A stretch of DNA of 64,000 nt from Bradyrhizobium sp. 138. Its GTDB lineage: Bacteria; Pseudomonadota; Alphaproteobacteria; Rhizobiales; Xanthobacteraceae. Within the stretch, counting starts at the first letter, position 1, and the number at the start of each line of letters is the position of its first letter. Under the pieces are notes generated by a model that was not told where the DNA came from, did not search any database, and saw nothing but the letters and a program-made list of their open reading frames with translations. The DNA is taken from assembly GCF_023074075.1 (NCBI RefSeq), contig NZ_JADPKT010000063.1, positions 186,001 to 250,000 of the forward strand. The letters are read 5' to 3'. The translations under genes were made by a program, and so were the position numbers. This document shows positions 31,224-41,488 of the stretch, piece after piece.

Positions 31224-32424
31224 AGCGTTTTCGAGCGAAGTGGATACCGGTTCGCGCCAGGAAAACGCGTCAAAACGAGAATCCGAAGCCTTCGGCGTTT
31301 ACGTGCACTGGCCGTTCTGCCTGTCGAAATGTCCCTATTGCGACTTCAACAGCCATGTCCGCCACGCCGCAATCGACGAGGCGCGCTTCGCCTCCGCCTT
31401 CGCACGTGAGATCGCAACCACCGCGCAGCGCGCGCCGGGCCGCGAGGTCACCTCGATCTTCCTCGGCGGCGGCACGCCGTCCCTGATGCAGCCTGCAACC
31501 GTCGGCGCGGTGCTCGATGCGATCGGCAAGCACTGGACCGTCGCAGGTGACGTCGAAGTCACGCTGGAGGCAAACCCGACCAGCGTCGAGGCCACGCGTT
31601 TCGCCGGCTATCGCACCGCCGGCGTCAATCGCGTCTCGCTCGGCGTGCAGGCGCTCGACGATGCCTCCCTGAAGGCGCTGGGCCGCATGCACAGCGCGCG
31701 CGAGGCACTCGATGCCGTCGCCATCGCGCGCCGCTCGTTCGACCGCTACTCGTTCGACCTGATCTACGCCCGCCCCGACCAGACGCCGGCGATGTGGGCT
31801 GACGAGCTGCGTCTCGCGATCGATGAAGCCGCCGAGCATCTGTCGCTCTATCAATTGACGATCGAGGAAGGCACGCCGTTCTTCGGCCTCCATCAGGCCG
31901 GCAAATTGAAGACCCCGGACGAGGCGGTGGCGCGCGCGCTCTACGACGTCACGCAGGAAACCTGCGACAAGCTCGGACTGCCCGCCTACGAGATCTCCAA
32001 CCACGCGCGGCGTGGCGCGGAGTGCCGGCACAATCTGGTCTATTGGCGCGGCGAGGAATATGCCGGCATCGGCCCTGGCGCCCACGGCCGGCTCGACATC
32101 GATGGCGTGAGACACGCCACCGCCACCGAGAAGCGTCCCGAGGCCTGGCTGCTGCGGGTGGAGACCAACGGCCATGGAATCGTCACCGACGACCTCCTCA
32201 ACAGCGAGGAGCGCGCCGACGAATTTTTGCTGATGGGATTGCGTCTCGCCGAGGGCATCGACCCCGAACGATACAAAGCCCTCTCCGGCCGGACGCTCGA
32301 TCCCAAACGCATCGCTCTGCTGCGCGAGGAAGGCGCGATCACGGTCGATGCGACGGGCCGCTTGCGCGTGACCAGCAGCGGATTCCCCGTGCTCGATGCG
32401 GTGGTCGCGGATTTGGCGGCGTAG
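31210..32424 (+). CDS. hemW: HemW-type radical SAM protein (CPO-III-like)
   Basis: About 404 residues if read from TTG 31210. The radical SAM cluster motif is CLSKCPYC (C-x3-C-x2-C) in [19 protein letters not shown], then [10 protein letters not shown] and LEANPTSVE; the C-terminal HemN domain follows. HemW is a haem chaperone rather than a coproporphyrinogen oxidase. The first ~22 residues are coded by dispersed repeat G (31222-31276), and no ATG precedes the domain. TTG 31210 or GTG 31240 are the candidate starts; both depend on that repeat or overlap rdgB. Confidence 0.93.
   Translation: MSRDRAFSSEVDTGSRQENASKRESEAFGVYVHWPFCLSKCPYCDFNSHVRHAAIDEARFASAFAREIATTAQRAPGREVTSIFLGGGTPSLMQPATVGAVLDAIGKHWTVAGDVEVTLEANPTSVEATRFAGYRTAGVNRVSLGVQALDDASLKALGRMHSAREALDAVAIARRSFDRYSFDLIYARPDQTPAMWADELRLAIDEAAEHLSLYQLTIEEGTPFFGLHQAGKLKTPDEAVARALYDVTQETCDKLGLPAYEISNHARRGAECRHNLVYWRGEEYAGIGPGAHGRLDIDGVRHATATEKRPEAWLLRVETNGHGIVTDDLLNSEERADEFLLMGLRLAEGIDPERYKALSGRTLDPKRIALLREEGAITVDATGRLRVTSSGFPVLDAVVADLAA
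31222..31276 (+). repeat. Dispersed repeat, family G, copy 1
   Basis: Reads AGAGCGTTTTCGAGCGAAGT then GGATACCGGTTCGCG and GAAAACGCGTCAAAA. An inverted copy differing at few positions lies at 59809-59864. Here it spans the end of rdgB and the beginning of the hemW frame. Confidence 0.85.
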
Positions 32425-32433
32425 CGAGATGCC

Positions 32434-32556
32434 GTAGGGTGGGCAAAGCGACTTGTCCTCCGTAGCTCAAAGAGCGAAGGCGGAAGCGTGCCCACGCATT
32501 TTTCGCGATCGAGAGAGATGGTGGGCACGGCGCGGTCGCGCCTTTGCCCACCCTAC
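32434..32556. repeat. Palindromic repeat, family C, copy 3
   Basis: Bounded by GTAGGGTGGGCAAAG and CTTTGCCCACCCTAC, with inner AGCGTGCCCACGC and GTGGGCACGGCGC. It is the same family as 18138-18228 and again lies between convergent genes (hemW and the LppC-like lipoprotein gene). Confidence 0.88.
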
Positions 32557-32576
32557 TACGGCGCCGTCGCCCGAAG

Positions 32577-33809
32577 CTATGCCCCAAAACTCTTCGGCGA
32601 GCCCGCGACCGCAACGCCGCCGCCCTGCGCCACCTTCATCACCGCGAGGCCACGCTCATTGGTGCCGTCGGCGCGGAAGCGGAACAGGCCGTCGATGCCG
32701 GCAAAGCCCGAGGGGTTGGTGAGCACATCGGGCGAGAAGCGCGTCGTACCTTGCGTGCGCGCGAGCGCGGCGACGAGGGCGACCGCGTCATAGGCGAGCG
32801 TCGCGGTGCGGATCGGCTCGGCGCCGTATTTGGTGCGATAGCGGCCGGAGAATGCGCGGAAACCGGCCGGGTCCGGCGCGGCATAGAGACCGCCTTGCAA
32901 GGCGGCGCTGGCATAGACGCGCGGACTGTCCCACAGGCCGGTGCCGAGCAGCTGGATGTTGCGCAAATTCGCGCCCGCGGCGGTCATGGCGTCCGCCACC
33001 GACACGACGGCGTCGCCATCATCGGCCATGAACAACGCATCCGCGCTGCCGAGCTGCTGCGCCACCGTGCGCGCCGGCGTGGCGCGATCGGCGCCGTATT
33101 TCTCGAAGGCGACGATGCGCCCGCCACGCCGCGGCACCGCCGCCTTCACGGCGGCTTCGACGACATTGCCATAGGCGTTGTCGGGCACGAGCACGGCGAC
33201 GGAGCGCTTTCCGATGCTGGCGGAATAATCGACGATGCGATTGACGTCGGACTCCGGCAGGAAGCTGAGCAGATAGACGCCGCGGCCGGCGATGCTGGAA
33301 TCGGTCGAGAAGGCGATCACCGAGATGCCGCGCGTCCGCGCGACCTGCGCCACGGCCGGCACCGATTGTGCGAACAGCGGCCCCAAGATGATCTCGGCGC
33401 CCTCGTCGACCGCCTGCTGCGCGCTGGCCTGCGCGCCTTGCGGGCTGCCATTGTCGTCCTTGATCAAGAGCTGGATGTTCGGGTTCTGGAACTCGGCCAG
33501 CGCCATCTCGGCGGCGTTGCGCATGGACTGCGCGGCCAGGCCGGCATTGCCGGCGGCCGAGAGCGGCAGGATCACGGCGACCTTGACGCCGCCGGTGCCG
33601 GCGGTCGTGGCCTGCTGCGGCGGGCCAGCTGGTTGGGCCGGCGGTGCGGAGCTCGAGAACGGGTTGGAGAACTGGCTGAGACTCTGCTGCACGCCGGCAC
33701 AGGCCGACAGCAGGGGCGCCCCGAGCAACAGGCCGAGCGCGCTCCTTCGGGTCGCCCCTGACATCAGGGACCCCGGAACGGGAGACTTTGGATAACGCGG
33801 GCCCACCAT
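32577..33809 (-). CDS. LppC/LpoA-like penicillin-binding protein activator, lipoprotein
   Basis: 410-residue periplasmic-binding-protein-like lipoprotein. A lipobox LLSAC follows the signal segment RRSALGLLLGAPLLSAC; a Pro/Gln-rich linker leads to a two-lobed domain beginning VKVAVILPLSAAGNAGLAAQ, as in LpoA/LppC and branched-chain amino-acid receptors. The position beside rsmI-yraN-gshB matches the usual place of lpoA-like genes, so a role in activating a peptidoglycan synthase is likely but inferred. The start may be 33809 or ATG 33764 (MSGATRR), the latter giving a more normal signal peptide. Confidence 0.88.
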   Translation of the reverse strand: MVGPRYPKSPVPGSLMSGATRRSALGLLLGAPLLSACAGVQQSLSQFSNPFSSSAPPAQPAGPPQQATTAGTGGVKVAVILPLSAAGNAGLAAQSMRNAAEMALAEFQNPNIQLLIKDDNGSPQGAQASAQQAVDEGAEIILGPLFAQSVPAVAQVARTRGISVIAFSTDSSIAGRGVYLLSFLPESDVNRIVDYSASIGKRSVAVLVPDNAYGNVVEAAVKAAVPRRGGRIVAFEKYGADRATPARTVAQQLGSADALFMADDGDAVVSVADAMTAAGANLRNIQLLGTGLWDSPRVYASAALQGGLYAAPDPAGFRAFSGRYRTKYGAEPIRTATLAYDAVALVAALARTQGTTRFSPDVLTNPSGFAGIDGLFRFRADGTNERGLAVMKVAQGGGVAVAGSPKSFGA

Positions 33810-34148
33810 GGCAGCTTCTCTTCTGACCCGCCTCTCGCCGGCCGGTCACGACACTCTTTCCACGACACAAGCCGCGGATTCAGGCATATTGTCGGCAAAT
33901 AGTTAACCAAAACAAAAGGATAATAGCCGCTTAACGCAGCCACCTCCCCGTCCCGTCAGCTGTTCGCCGTCACTTACGCAGCATCAAGGCGGCGTTTCCG
34001 TCGCGAATATGGCGCGAGCCCCCTCCCTCACTCTCGACGTGATCCCGATTGATCACATTCCCGTCCGTTCCTCGCCCCTCACCTCGGCACGATCTTTTTC
34101 GGCGAGCCGGTTCCCAGCCCCGCGGATCGTGCCTAAGTTGACCCCATT
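33810..34148. other. Divergent intergenic region before the LppC-like gene and rsmI
   Basis: 339 bases without a gene. An AT-rich patch (33895-33945, with TAGTTAACCAAAACAAAAGG) is the best promoter region for either direction. A perfect inverted repeat GTGATC-N6-GATCAC lies at 34039-34056; its half-site spacing does not fit Crp or Fnr. Nothing else was recognised. Confidence 0.5.
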
Positions 34149-35085
<937 letters not shown>

Positions 35086-35099
<14 letters not shown>

Positions 35100-35487
35100 G
35101 ATCCCGAGGGAACCAAAGGTTGCCTCGCCCGAGCGCATCGCCGCATTCCGCACCGGCATCTCGGCCGAGAGCCGTGCCGCCGCCTACCTCATGGCGAAGG
35201 GCTATCGCATCCTCGCCAAGCGCTATCGCACCCCCCATGGCGAGATCGACATCGTGGCGCGCCGCCGCAATCTGATCGCGTTCGTCGAGGTCAAGGCGCG
35301 GACGACACTGGACGACGCCGCTTTCGCGGTGACGCCGCGCCAGCAGCAGCGCATCATCGACGCCGCGCAAGGCTGGCTCGTAGCGCATCCCGAGCATGCC
35401 GAATTCGAATTGCGATTCGATGCCATGCTGATTGCGCCGCGCTCACTTCCGCGCCATGTGTTGGCGGCATTCGACGCCTCGACCTGA
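35086..35487 (+). CDS. yraN: UPF0102 (YraN) family protein
   Basis: 133-residue protein with a restriction-endonuclease-like fold: [20 protein letters not shown], the core [22 protein letters not shown] with candidate nuclease residues E, D, E and K, and the [10 protein letters not shown] helix. The family is broadly conserved and may process branched or recombining DNA, but its role is not settled. The start at 35086 (MAKIEIPRE) overlaps rsmI by 14 bases; gshB follows 10 bases after the stop. Confidence 0.92.
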
Positions 35488-35497
35488 AAGGCAGACC

Positions 35498-36442
35498 ATG
35501 AAATTGAACGTCGCCGTCCAGATGGACCCCATCGCCCGCATCAACATCAAGGGCGATTCCACCTTCGCGCTGCTTCTGGAGGCGCAGAAGCGCGGCCATG
35601 GCCTGTCCTATTACACGCCCGACAAGCTCTCGATGGTCGGGGAGGAGATCGTCGCTCCGGTTCAGCTCCTGACCGTGCGCGACGAACCCGGCAACCACTT
35701 CACGCTCGGCGAGCCCAGGCGCGAGGCGCTCAACGGTTTTGACGTGGTGCTGCTGCGCCAGGATCCGCCGTTCGACCTCGCCTACATCACCTCGACGCAC
35801 TTCCTGGAGCGCATCCATCCCAAGACGCTGGTGGTCAACGACCCGGCCTCGGTGCGCAACGCGCCGGAAAAGCTGTTCGTGATGAATTTTCCCCAGCTGA
35901 TGCCGCCGACGCTGATCTCGCGCGACCTCGACGAGATCAACGCGTTTCGCGACAAGCATGGCGCCGTGGTGATGAAGCCGCTGCACGGCCATGGCGGCGC
36001 GGCGGTGTTCCGCGTGATGCCGCAGGACATGAATTTCGGCTCGCTGTTCGACATGTTCTCGGTCACCTTCAGGGAGCCCTGGGTGATCCAGCAGTTCATC
36101 CCCGAGGTGAAGCACGGCGACAAGCGCATCATTCTGGTCAACGGCGAGTTCGCCGGCGCGGTGAACCGCGTACCGGCCACCGACGACCTCCGCTCCAACA
36201 TGGTGCGCGGCGGCGCGGCGCAGGAGACCGAGCTCACCCCGCGCGAGCGCGAGATCTGCGCCACCGTCGGCCCGGCCCTGCGCGAGCGCGGCCTGTTGTT
36301 CGTGGGCATCGACGTTATCAACGGAAGCCTCACCGAGATCAACGTGACCTCACCGACCGGCATCCGCGCCATTGCAAAGCTAGGCGGTCCTGATGTTGCG
36401 GCGAAGATCTGGGACGTGATCGAGCAGAAGCGGGAGAAGTAG
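35498..36442 (+). CDS. gshB: Glutathione synthetase
   Basis: 314-residue ATP-grasp ligase that adds glycine to gamma-glutamylcysteine. It starts [20 protein letters not shown], and shows [34 protein letters not shown] (ATP loop), and [20 protein letters not shown]. Length is normal. It is the last gene of the rsmI-yraN-gshB operon. The gamma-glutamyltransferase and GST genes a few kilobases on make a loose glutathione cluster. Confidence 0.97.
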   Translation: MKLNVAVQMDPIARINIKGDSTFALLLEAQKRGHGLSYYTPDKLSMVGEEIVAPVQLLTVRDEPGNHFTLGEPRREALNGFDVVLLRQDPPFDLAYITSTHFLERIHPKTLVVNDPASVRNAPEKLFVMNFPQLMPPTLISRDLDEINAFRDKHGAVVMKPLHGHGGAAVFRVMPQDMNFGSLFDMFSVTFREPWVIQQFIPEVKHGDKRIILVNGEFAGAVNRVPATDDLRSNMVRGGAAQETELTPREREICATVGPALRERGLLFVGIDVINGSLTEINVTSPTGIRAIAKLGGPDVAAKIWDVIEQKREK

Positions 36443-36525
36443 ACGCCGGTAATGATTGCGTCCGGAGCCCGCAATCTCTCCCCGCCCTCGTCCCGCACAA
36501 GCGCAGCTCTTGGCAACGCGTAGCG

Positions 36526-36690
36526 TTGTCCCCGGCGGAGCGCCGATCCGGGACCTCCGCACGTACGAGCGCTTGCGCTCGTCGCGATAGCGACAGGGCG
36601 TGGTTTGGCGAAGACTCCTCGTTGATACTTACACCTTTCCCAACCGAGAGATCACGCGGTTTGGATCCCTGCGGTTCGCAGGAACGCCAC
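36526..36690 (-). repeat. Dispersed repeat, family F, copy 2 (inverted)
   Basis: On the plus strand it has TGTCCCCGGCGGAGCGCCG, GGTTTGGCGAAGACTCCTCG, GAGATCACGCGGTTTGGATC and GCAGGAACG, matching the reverse complement of the repeat at 26910-27049. It is more diverged or internally expanded, with extra short palindromes (GAGCGCTTGCGCTC). It lies between the convergent gshB and MFS genes. Confidence 0.65.
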
Positions 36691-36700
36691 CGGAGTTTTG

Positions 36701-38086
36701 TTACTCCCGCACCCGCATCAACAGCGCCAATCCCGTGACGAAGAACACGACCAGCACGGCCATGCCGGCCTTCTGGCTTGCGGTCACGGCCGTGATTATG
36801 CCGATCAGCAGCGGTCCGATGAAGGACGTCACCTTTCCGGTCAGCGCGAACAGGCCGAAATACTGGGCGATGCGGTCCTTCGGTGCGAGGCGGATCAGCA
36901 GCGTCCGTGACGCCGCCTGGAGTGGGCCACCGGCCGCGCCGATGAGGCAGCCCAGCAGGAGATAGGCGCGCTCCGCAGCGCTCGAGAACAAGCCCGCGCC
37001 CGACAGCGGCGGCGCGACCTTGACGAACAACACACTGTCCTTGTCGACCAGAAGGATTGCGGCCACCGACAGCAGCAGCACCAGCATGCTGCCGGCAATG
37101 ACACGCTTCGGCCCGAGACGATCATCGAGTTTGCCGCCGAACCATGCACCAAACGCGCCGGCGATCGCGAGCATGATGCCGAAGGTGCCGATCTGGATCG
37201 TGTGCCAGCCGAAGGTGCCCGCGGCATAGATGCCGCCAAAGGCGAACAGCGACACCAGACCGTCGGTGTAGATCATGTTGGCGAGCAGGAAGGCCGCGAG
37301 CGACTGCTGCTGCGGCAGGCTTCTGATCGATTGCTTCAGCTCCGACAGTCCTTCGCGCAAGGCCTCGCGCAGCGGGCGCTTCGCCGGATAGTCGGGCGTG
37401 AATAGGAATAGCGGCGTCACGAAGATCACGAACCACAGCCCGGTCAGCGGCCCGACAATGCGATCGCCCTGACGGCTGACCGGATCGAGCCCGAACAATG
37501 GCGAAAGGCCCAGCAATGTCCGGCCGGTCTCGGGATTGGCGGCGAGGAGACCGAGCACGATGATCAGACTGACGATGCCACCGACATAGCCGGTCGCCCA
37601 GCCGGTGCCGGAAAGCCGTCCAATACGTTCCGGCGGCACCAACGTCGGCATCATGGCATTGTTGAACAGCGTGGCGAATTCCGCCCCGACGCTGGCGAGC
37701 GCGACCGCGGTGAGCAGCGGCGGAATGATGGCGTGATCGCCAGGCTTGCCGATCCACAGCGTGCAGGATGCCAGCACGAGCACCGCGCCGAATCCCGCAA
37801 TCCATGGCTTCCTGCGGCCCGAAGCATCCGCGATGGCCCCGAGCACCGGCGACAGCAGCGCGATGGCGAGACCCGCGGCTGCCATCGCAAAGCCCCACAG
37901 CGATTGGCCGGCGGCGGGATTTGGCGCGACGCTGGTGGCGAAATAGGGCGCGAACACGAAGGTCGTGATCAGCGTGAAATATGGCTGCGCGGCCCAATCG
38001 AAGAAGATCCAGCTGACGACAGCGGCGCGCGGCGGGTAGGTTCGCAGCACGCCGGCCATGCGCGCGTCTGGGGCGATCGTCGTCAT
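36701..38086 (-). CDS. MFS transporter, UMF1 family
   Basis: 461-residue membrane protein with about 12 helices. The N-terminal SWIFFDWAAQPYFTLITTFVFAPYFA and the TGWATGYVGGIVSLIIV segment are typical of the UMF1/Atg22-like branch of the major facilitator superfamily. The substrate is unknown. The start at 38086 (MTTIAPDAR) is chosen because the 50 residues upstream in the open frame are not transporter-like. It is divergent from the gamma-glutamyltransferase gene. Confidence 0.88.
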   Translation of the reverse strand: MTTIAPDARMAGVLRTYPPRAAVVSWIFFDWAAQPYFTLITTFVFAPYFATSVAPNPAAGQSLWGFAMAAAGLAIALLSPVLGAIADASGRRKPWIAGFGAVLVLASCTLWIGKPGDHAIIPPLLTAVALASVGAEFATLFNNAMMPTLVPPERIGRLSGTGWATGYVGGIVSLIIVLGLLAANPETGRTLLGLSPLFGLDPVSRQGDRIVGPLTGLWFVIFVTPLFLFTPDYPAKRPLREALREGLSELKQSIRSLPQQQSLAAFLLANMIYTDGLVSLFAFGGIYAAGTFGWHTIQIGTFGIMLAIAGAFGAWFGGKLDDRLGPKRVIAGSMLVLLLSVAAILLVDKDSVLFVKVAPPLSGAGLFSSAAERAYLLLGCLIGAAGGPLQAASRTLLIRLAPKDRIAQYFGLFALTGKVTSFIGPLLIGIITAVTASQKAGMAVLVVFFVTGLALLMRVRE

Positions 38087-38186
38087 CACGCAGTCCTCAT
38101 CACGAACAGTTTTGCCTGTCTTGAGGCAAACCGTATAGCATTGCCGCGACGGGTGTGAACTGGCCCGAGCGTGCGACGGAAATTTG

Positions 38187-39938
38187 ATGATGTCGTCATA
38201 TTCGACACGGCGGGCCTTCTTGGCCGTCATCGCCACGCTGGCGCTCGGCCTTGCGCCCGCGGCGGCACAGGATGCGCGGCCGGGCTATGTCCCGCCCGCG
38301 CGCGACGCGGTGCGCGCCATCGCCGCCGAACACGGCATGGTGGTCGCGCAGGAGAAGATATCGGCGCAAATCGGAGCCGAGATCCTGCGGCACGGCGGCA
38401 ATGCCGTCGATGCAGCGGTCGCGACCGGCTTTGCGATGGCCGTGACCTATCCGCGCGCCGGCAATATCGGCGGCGGCGGTTTTATGGTGATCCATTCCGC
38501 TGACCGCAATGAAGACATCACGATCGATTATCGCGAGACCGCGCCAGCTGCGACCACGCCACAAATTTTCCTCGGACCCGACGGCAAGCCGGACGTAGCG
38601 AAATCACGGGATTCCGCGCTTGGCATCGGCGTGCCCGGCACTGTCGCAGGTCTCGCACTGGCTTTGGAGAAATACGGCTCGGGCCAGTTCACGCTGGCGC
38701 AATTGATCGAGCCTGCGATTGCGCTCGCCCGCGATGGCTTCGTCGTCAGCGACGACATGGCCGACACGCTGCCGGGCTGGCACCGGCGGCTGGTACGCTG
38801 GCCATCTTCGGCAAAAATCTTCTCGCGGCCGGATGGCACGCCGATCAGTGAAGGCGACAAGCTGGTGCAGGGCGATCTCGCTGAAACGCTGTCAGCCGTC
38901 GCTGCACAGGGGCCGCGCGGCTTCTATGAGGGGCCGGTTGCGGAAAAGCTCGCCAAGGCCGTGACTGACGCCGGCGGCATCATGACGCCGGCCGACCTGA
39001 AATCCTATCAGGCGGTGATCCGCGCCCCGGTGCACGGCACCTATCGCGGCTACGACATCGTATCGATGCCGCTGCCCTCGTCCGGCGGCGTCGTGCTGGT
39101 GGAGACCCTCAACATCCTCGAAGGCTTTCAGCTCGCCGATTTGAAGCAGGGCTCGCCGGCGTCGCTACATCTGCTGATCGAAGCCATGAAGCGCGCCTAT
39201 GCGGACCGCGCGCGCCATCTCGGCGATCCCGCCTTCGTCAACGCACCGATCGAGAAGCTGACCGCCAAGGACTACGCCGCCAAGCTGCGCGCGAGCATCT
39301 CCGCCGATCGCGCCACGCCGTCGAAGGACCTGGCTTCCGCGGGCCCCTCGCCGCGCGAGGGCAGCAACACCACGCATTTCTCCGTCGTCGACGGCCGCGG
39401 CAACGCCGTCAGCAACACCTATACGTTGAACTTCAGCTATGGCGTCGGCCTTGTCGCCGACGGCACCGGCGTGCTGCTCAACAACGAACTCGACGACTTC
39501 ACCGCAGCGGTCGGCGCTTCCAATGCCTACGGCCTCGTCGGCTTCGAGGCCAATCTGCCCGGACCCGGCAAGCGGCCGTTGTCCTCGATGTCACCGACCA
39601 TCGTCCTGAGGGACGGCAAGCCGGTGCTGGTGACGGGCTCGCCCGGCGGCAGCCGCATCATCTCGACGGTGCTCCAGGTGATCGTGAACGTCCTCGACTA
39701 CAAGATGGACGTCGCCGCCGCCGTTGCGACGCCGCGGCTGCATCATCAATGGCTGCCGGACGAGGTGCGCATCGAGCGCGGCCTTCCCGACGACGTGCTG
39801 GTCGGCCTGAAGGCAATGGGCCATCTCGTCGTGGAGCCGATGGGGCAGACATCGGCCAATTCGATCCTCGTGACTCCGAACGGGCCGCTTGGCGCGCCCG
39901 ATCTGCGCACGCGCGGCGCGGAGGCCGCGGGGCAGTAA
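38187..39938 (+). CDS. ggt: Gamma-glutamyltransferase, periplasmic
   Basis: 583-residue Ntn-hydrolase precursor that cleaves the gamma-glutamyl bond of glutathione. A signal peptide (RRAFLAVIATLALGLAPAAAQ) is followed by EKISAQIGAEILRHGGNAVDAAVAT. Self-processing should occur before Thr395 in NTTHFSVVD, giving large and small subunits; GSPGGSRIISTVLQVIVN is the C-terminal signature. ATG 38187 or 38190 can start it. It is divergent from the UMF1 transporter with about 100 bases between. Confidence 0.95.
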   Translation: MMSSYSTRRAFLAVIATLALGLAPAAAQDARPGYVPPARDAVRAIAAEHGMVVAQEKISAQIGAEILRHGGNAVDAAVATGFAMAVTYPRAGNIGGGGFMVIHSADRNEDITIDYRETAPAATTPQIFLGPDGKPDVAKSRDSALGIGVPGTVAGLALALEKYGSGQFTLAQLIEPAIALARDGFVVSDDMADTLPGWHRRLVRWPSSAKIFSRPDGTPISEGDKLVQGDLAETLSAVAAQGPRGFYEGPVAEKLAKAVTDAGGIMTPADLKSYQAVIRAPVHGTYRGYDIVSMPLPSSGGVVLVETLNILEGFQLADLKQGSPASLHLLIEAMKRAYADRARHLGDPAFVNAPIEKLTAKDYAAKLRASISADRATPSKDLASAGPSPREGSNTTHFSVVDGRGNAVSNTYTLNFSYGVGLVADGTGVLLNNELDDFTAAVGASNAYGLVGFEANLPGPGKRPLSSMSPTIVLRDGKPVLVTGSPGGSRIISTVLQVIVNVLDYKMDVAAAVATPRLHHQWLPDEVRIERGLPDDVLVGLKAMGHLVVEPMGQTSANSILVTPNGPLGAPDLRTRGAEAAGQ

Positions 39939-39999
39939 AATTATGGCACGAGATTCCGGGTTCACGCTTCGCGTGCCCCCGGAATGACGGGAGAGTGGC

Positions 40000-40665
40000 T
40001 TACCGCCCCACCTGATACGGCCCGCCCTTTTCCAGCGCACGCGCATAGGCCGGCCGCGCATGGATGCGCTCGAGGAATGCCATCGCCTTGGGATGGCCCT
40101 GCTCGAGCCCGCCGCGCGCTTGCGCCGCTTCCACTGGAAAACTCATCTGGATGTCCGCCGCGGTAAACTCGGTGCCGGCGAACCACTCGCTCTTGCCGAG
40201 CTCGCCCTCCCAGTAATCCATGTGCTGCTTGAGCTGCGGGTTGACCAGCGTGGTCAGCGCCGTGTTCGAGACCTTGCGCACCAGCGGACGAAGCAATGCG
40301 GGCGCGCGCTTCGGCATCAGCGTGAACAGGAGCTTCAGCAGCAAGGGCTGCATCGCGGATCCTTCGGCGTAATGCAGCCAATAGGTGAAGCGCAGCCGCT
40401 CCGGCGTGTTCGGCGGTGGGATCAGGCGGCCGTTGCCGTAGGTTGCGATGATGTATTCGATGATCGCGCCTGACTCGGCGATGGTATTGCCGTTATCGGT
40501 GATGACGGGCGACTTGCCGAGCGGATGAATGGCGCGCAGCTCCTTCGGCGCGCGCATGTCCGGCTGGCGCTGATAGCGCACGATCTCGTAGGGCACGCCC
40601 AACTCTTCGAGCAGCCACAGCACGCGCTGCGAGCGGGAATTGTTGAGGTGGTGAACGATCAGCAT
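40000..40665 (-). CDS. Glutathione S-transferase
   Basis: 221-residue cytosolic GST. The thioredoxin-like N-domain has LNNSRSQRVLWLLEELGVPYE and HPLGKSPVITDNGNTIAESGAIIEYI; the helical C-domain has GTEFTAADIQMSFPVEAA with the conserved capping Asp. The catalytic Ser/Tyr cannot be assigned with certainty; NSRSQR suggests a beta/Ure2-like class. It is divergent from the DUF2239 gene, and tandem ACCCGGGTAT boxes lie between them. Confidence 0.93.
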   Translation of the reverse strand: MLIVHHLNNSRSQRVLWLLEELGVPYEIVRYQRQPDMRAPKELRAIHPLGKSPVITDNGNTIAESGAIIEYIIATYGNGRLIPPPNTPERLRFTYWLHYAEGSAMQPLLLKLLFTLMPKRAPALLRPLVRKVSNTALTTLVNPQLKQHMDYWEGELGKSEWFAGTEFTAADIQMSFPVEAAQARGGLEQGHPKAMAFLERIHARPAYARALEKGGPYQVGR

Positions 40666-40758
40666 CGGCGAGGTCCCCAGGGATAGGCGTGGTCGGTTGG
40701 CCGCGCCGTTCGTGCCAGCCCGGGAACGCAATGTCGAGCCGTCGGCGCGGATATTTTC

Positions 40759-40795
40759 ACCCGGGTATATTGACGATGGTGTTTTACCCGGGTAT
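40759..40795. promoter_or_regulatory. Tandem ACCCGGGTAT boxes between GST and DUF2239 genes
   Basis: Identical decamers ACCCGGGTAT occur at 40759-40768 and 40786-40795, 27 bases apart start to start. Each contains the palindrome ACCCGGGT, a likely dimer-binding site. They lie about 95 bases from the GST start and 23-30 bases before the likely DUF2239 starts. The binding protein is unknown. Confidence 0.6.
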
Positions 40796-40817
40796 TAAAG
40801 AGCCCAACGTCGTCAAT

Positions 40818-41414
40818 ATGGCAATGATTCCAATGCAGAAGATTTTCACCGCTTTCCAGGGGCCGCGCCGTCTGGTGTCCGGGCCGGCCGGGGAAGTCGC
40901 ACTCGTCGTCAAGCGGGTGGCACCACGGCCGGACGAGCCCATCATCATCTTCGAGGACGCCACGGGCCGATCGATCGACTTCGATCTGCGCGGCGGGGAT
41001 CGCGAGGTGCTGGCGCGCTTGGCCAAGCTTGTCCCGCCGCCGGTCGAGGAGAGCACGGCACCAAGCGAGCCGCGCGGCCGCGGCCGGCCGAAGCTCGGCG
41101 TGGTCGCGCGCGAGGTGACGCTGCTGCCGCGGCATTGGGAATGGCTCGGTGCGCAGCCAGGCGGCGCCTCCGTCGCGTTGCGCAAGCTCGTTGACGAGGC
41201 CAGGCGCGCGAGCGGCGACAAGGACCGCGAGCGGCAGGCGCGCGAGGCGGCCTATCACTTCATGTCGACCATGGCCGGCAACCTGCCGCAGTTCGAGGAA
41301 GCCTCGCGGGCGCTGTTCGCGGATGACCGGCGCCGCTTCACCGGACTGATCGCGGACTGGCCGACCGATATCCGCGACCACATCGTCAAGCTCGCCTACA
41401 GCGACCGCGCTTAA
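40818..41414 (+). CDS. DUF2239 family protein
   Basis: About 198 residues. The conserved region begins QKIFTAFQGPRRLVSGPAGE and runs through IIIFEDATGRSIDFDLRG, GRGRPKLGVVAREVTLLPRHWEWL (a basic then aromatic segment suggestive of nucleic-acid contact) and FTGLIADWPTDIRDHIVKLA. The family has no known function. Start candidates are ATG 40818, 40824 or 40833; the earlier ATG at 40776 would run through the second ACCCGGGTAT box and is less likely. Confidence 0.85.
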   Translation: MAMIPMQKIFTAFQGPRRLVSGPAGEVALVVKRVAPRPDEPIIIFEDATGRSIDFDLRGGDREVLARLAKLVPPPVEESTAPSEPRGRGRPKLGVVAREVTLLPRHWEWLGAQPGGASVALRKLVDEARRASGDKDRERQAREAAYHFMSTMAGNLPQFEEASRALFADDRRRFTGLIADWPTDIRDHIVKLAYSDRA

Positions 41415-41488
41415 CCGCGCGGCCCTTCGCTCAACTCCATCGACGGCCGAGCCGTGCACCTTGCGCGGCAGCGGCTTCGCATGCCTTG

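Noticed and set aside
34039-34056. Crp/Fnr binding site
   Set aside because: Distance between GTGA and TCAC is 10 bases, not 6, and the Fnr half-site TTGAT is absent.
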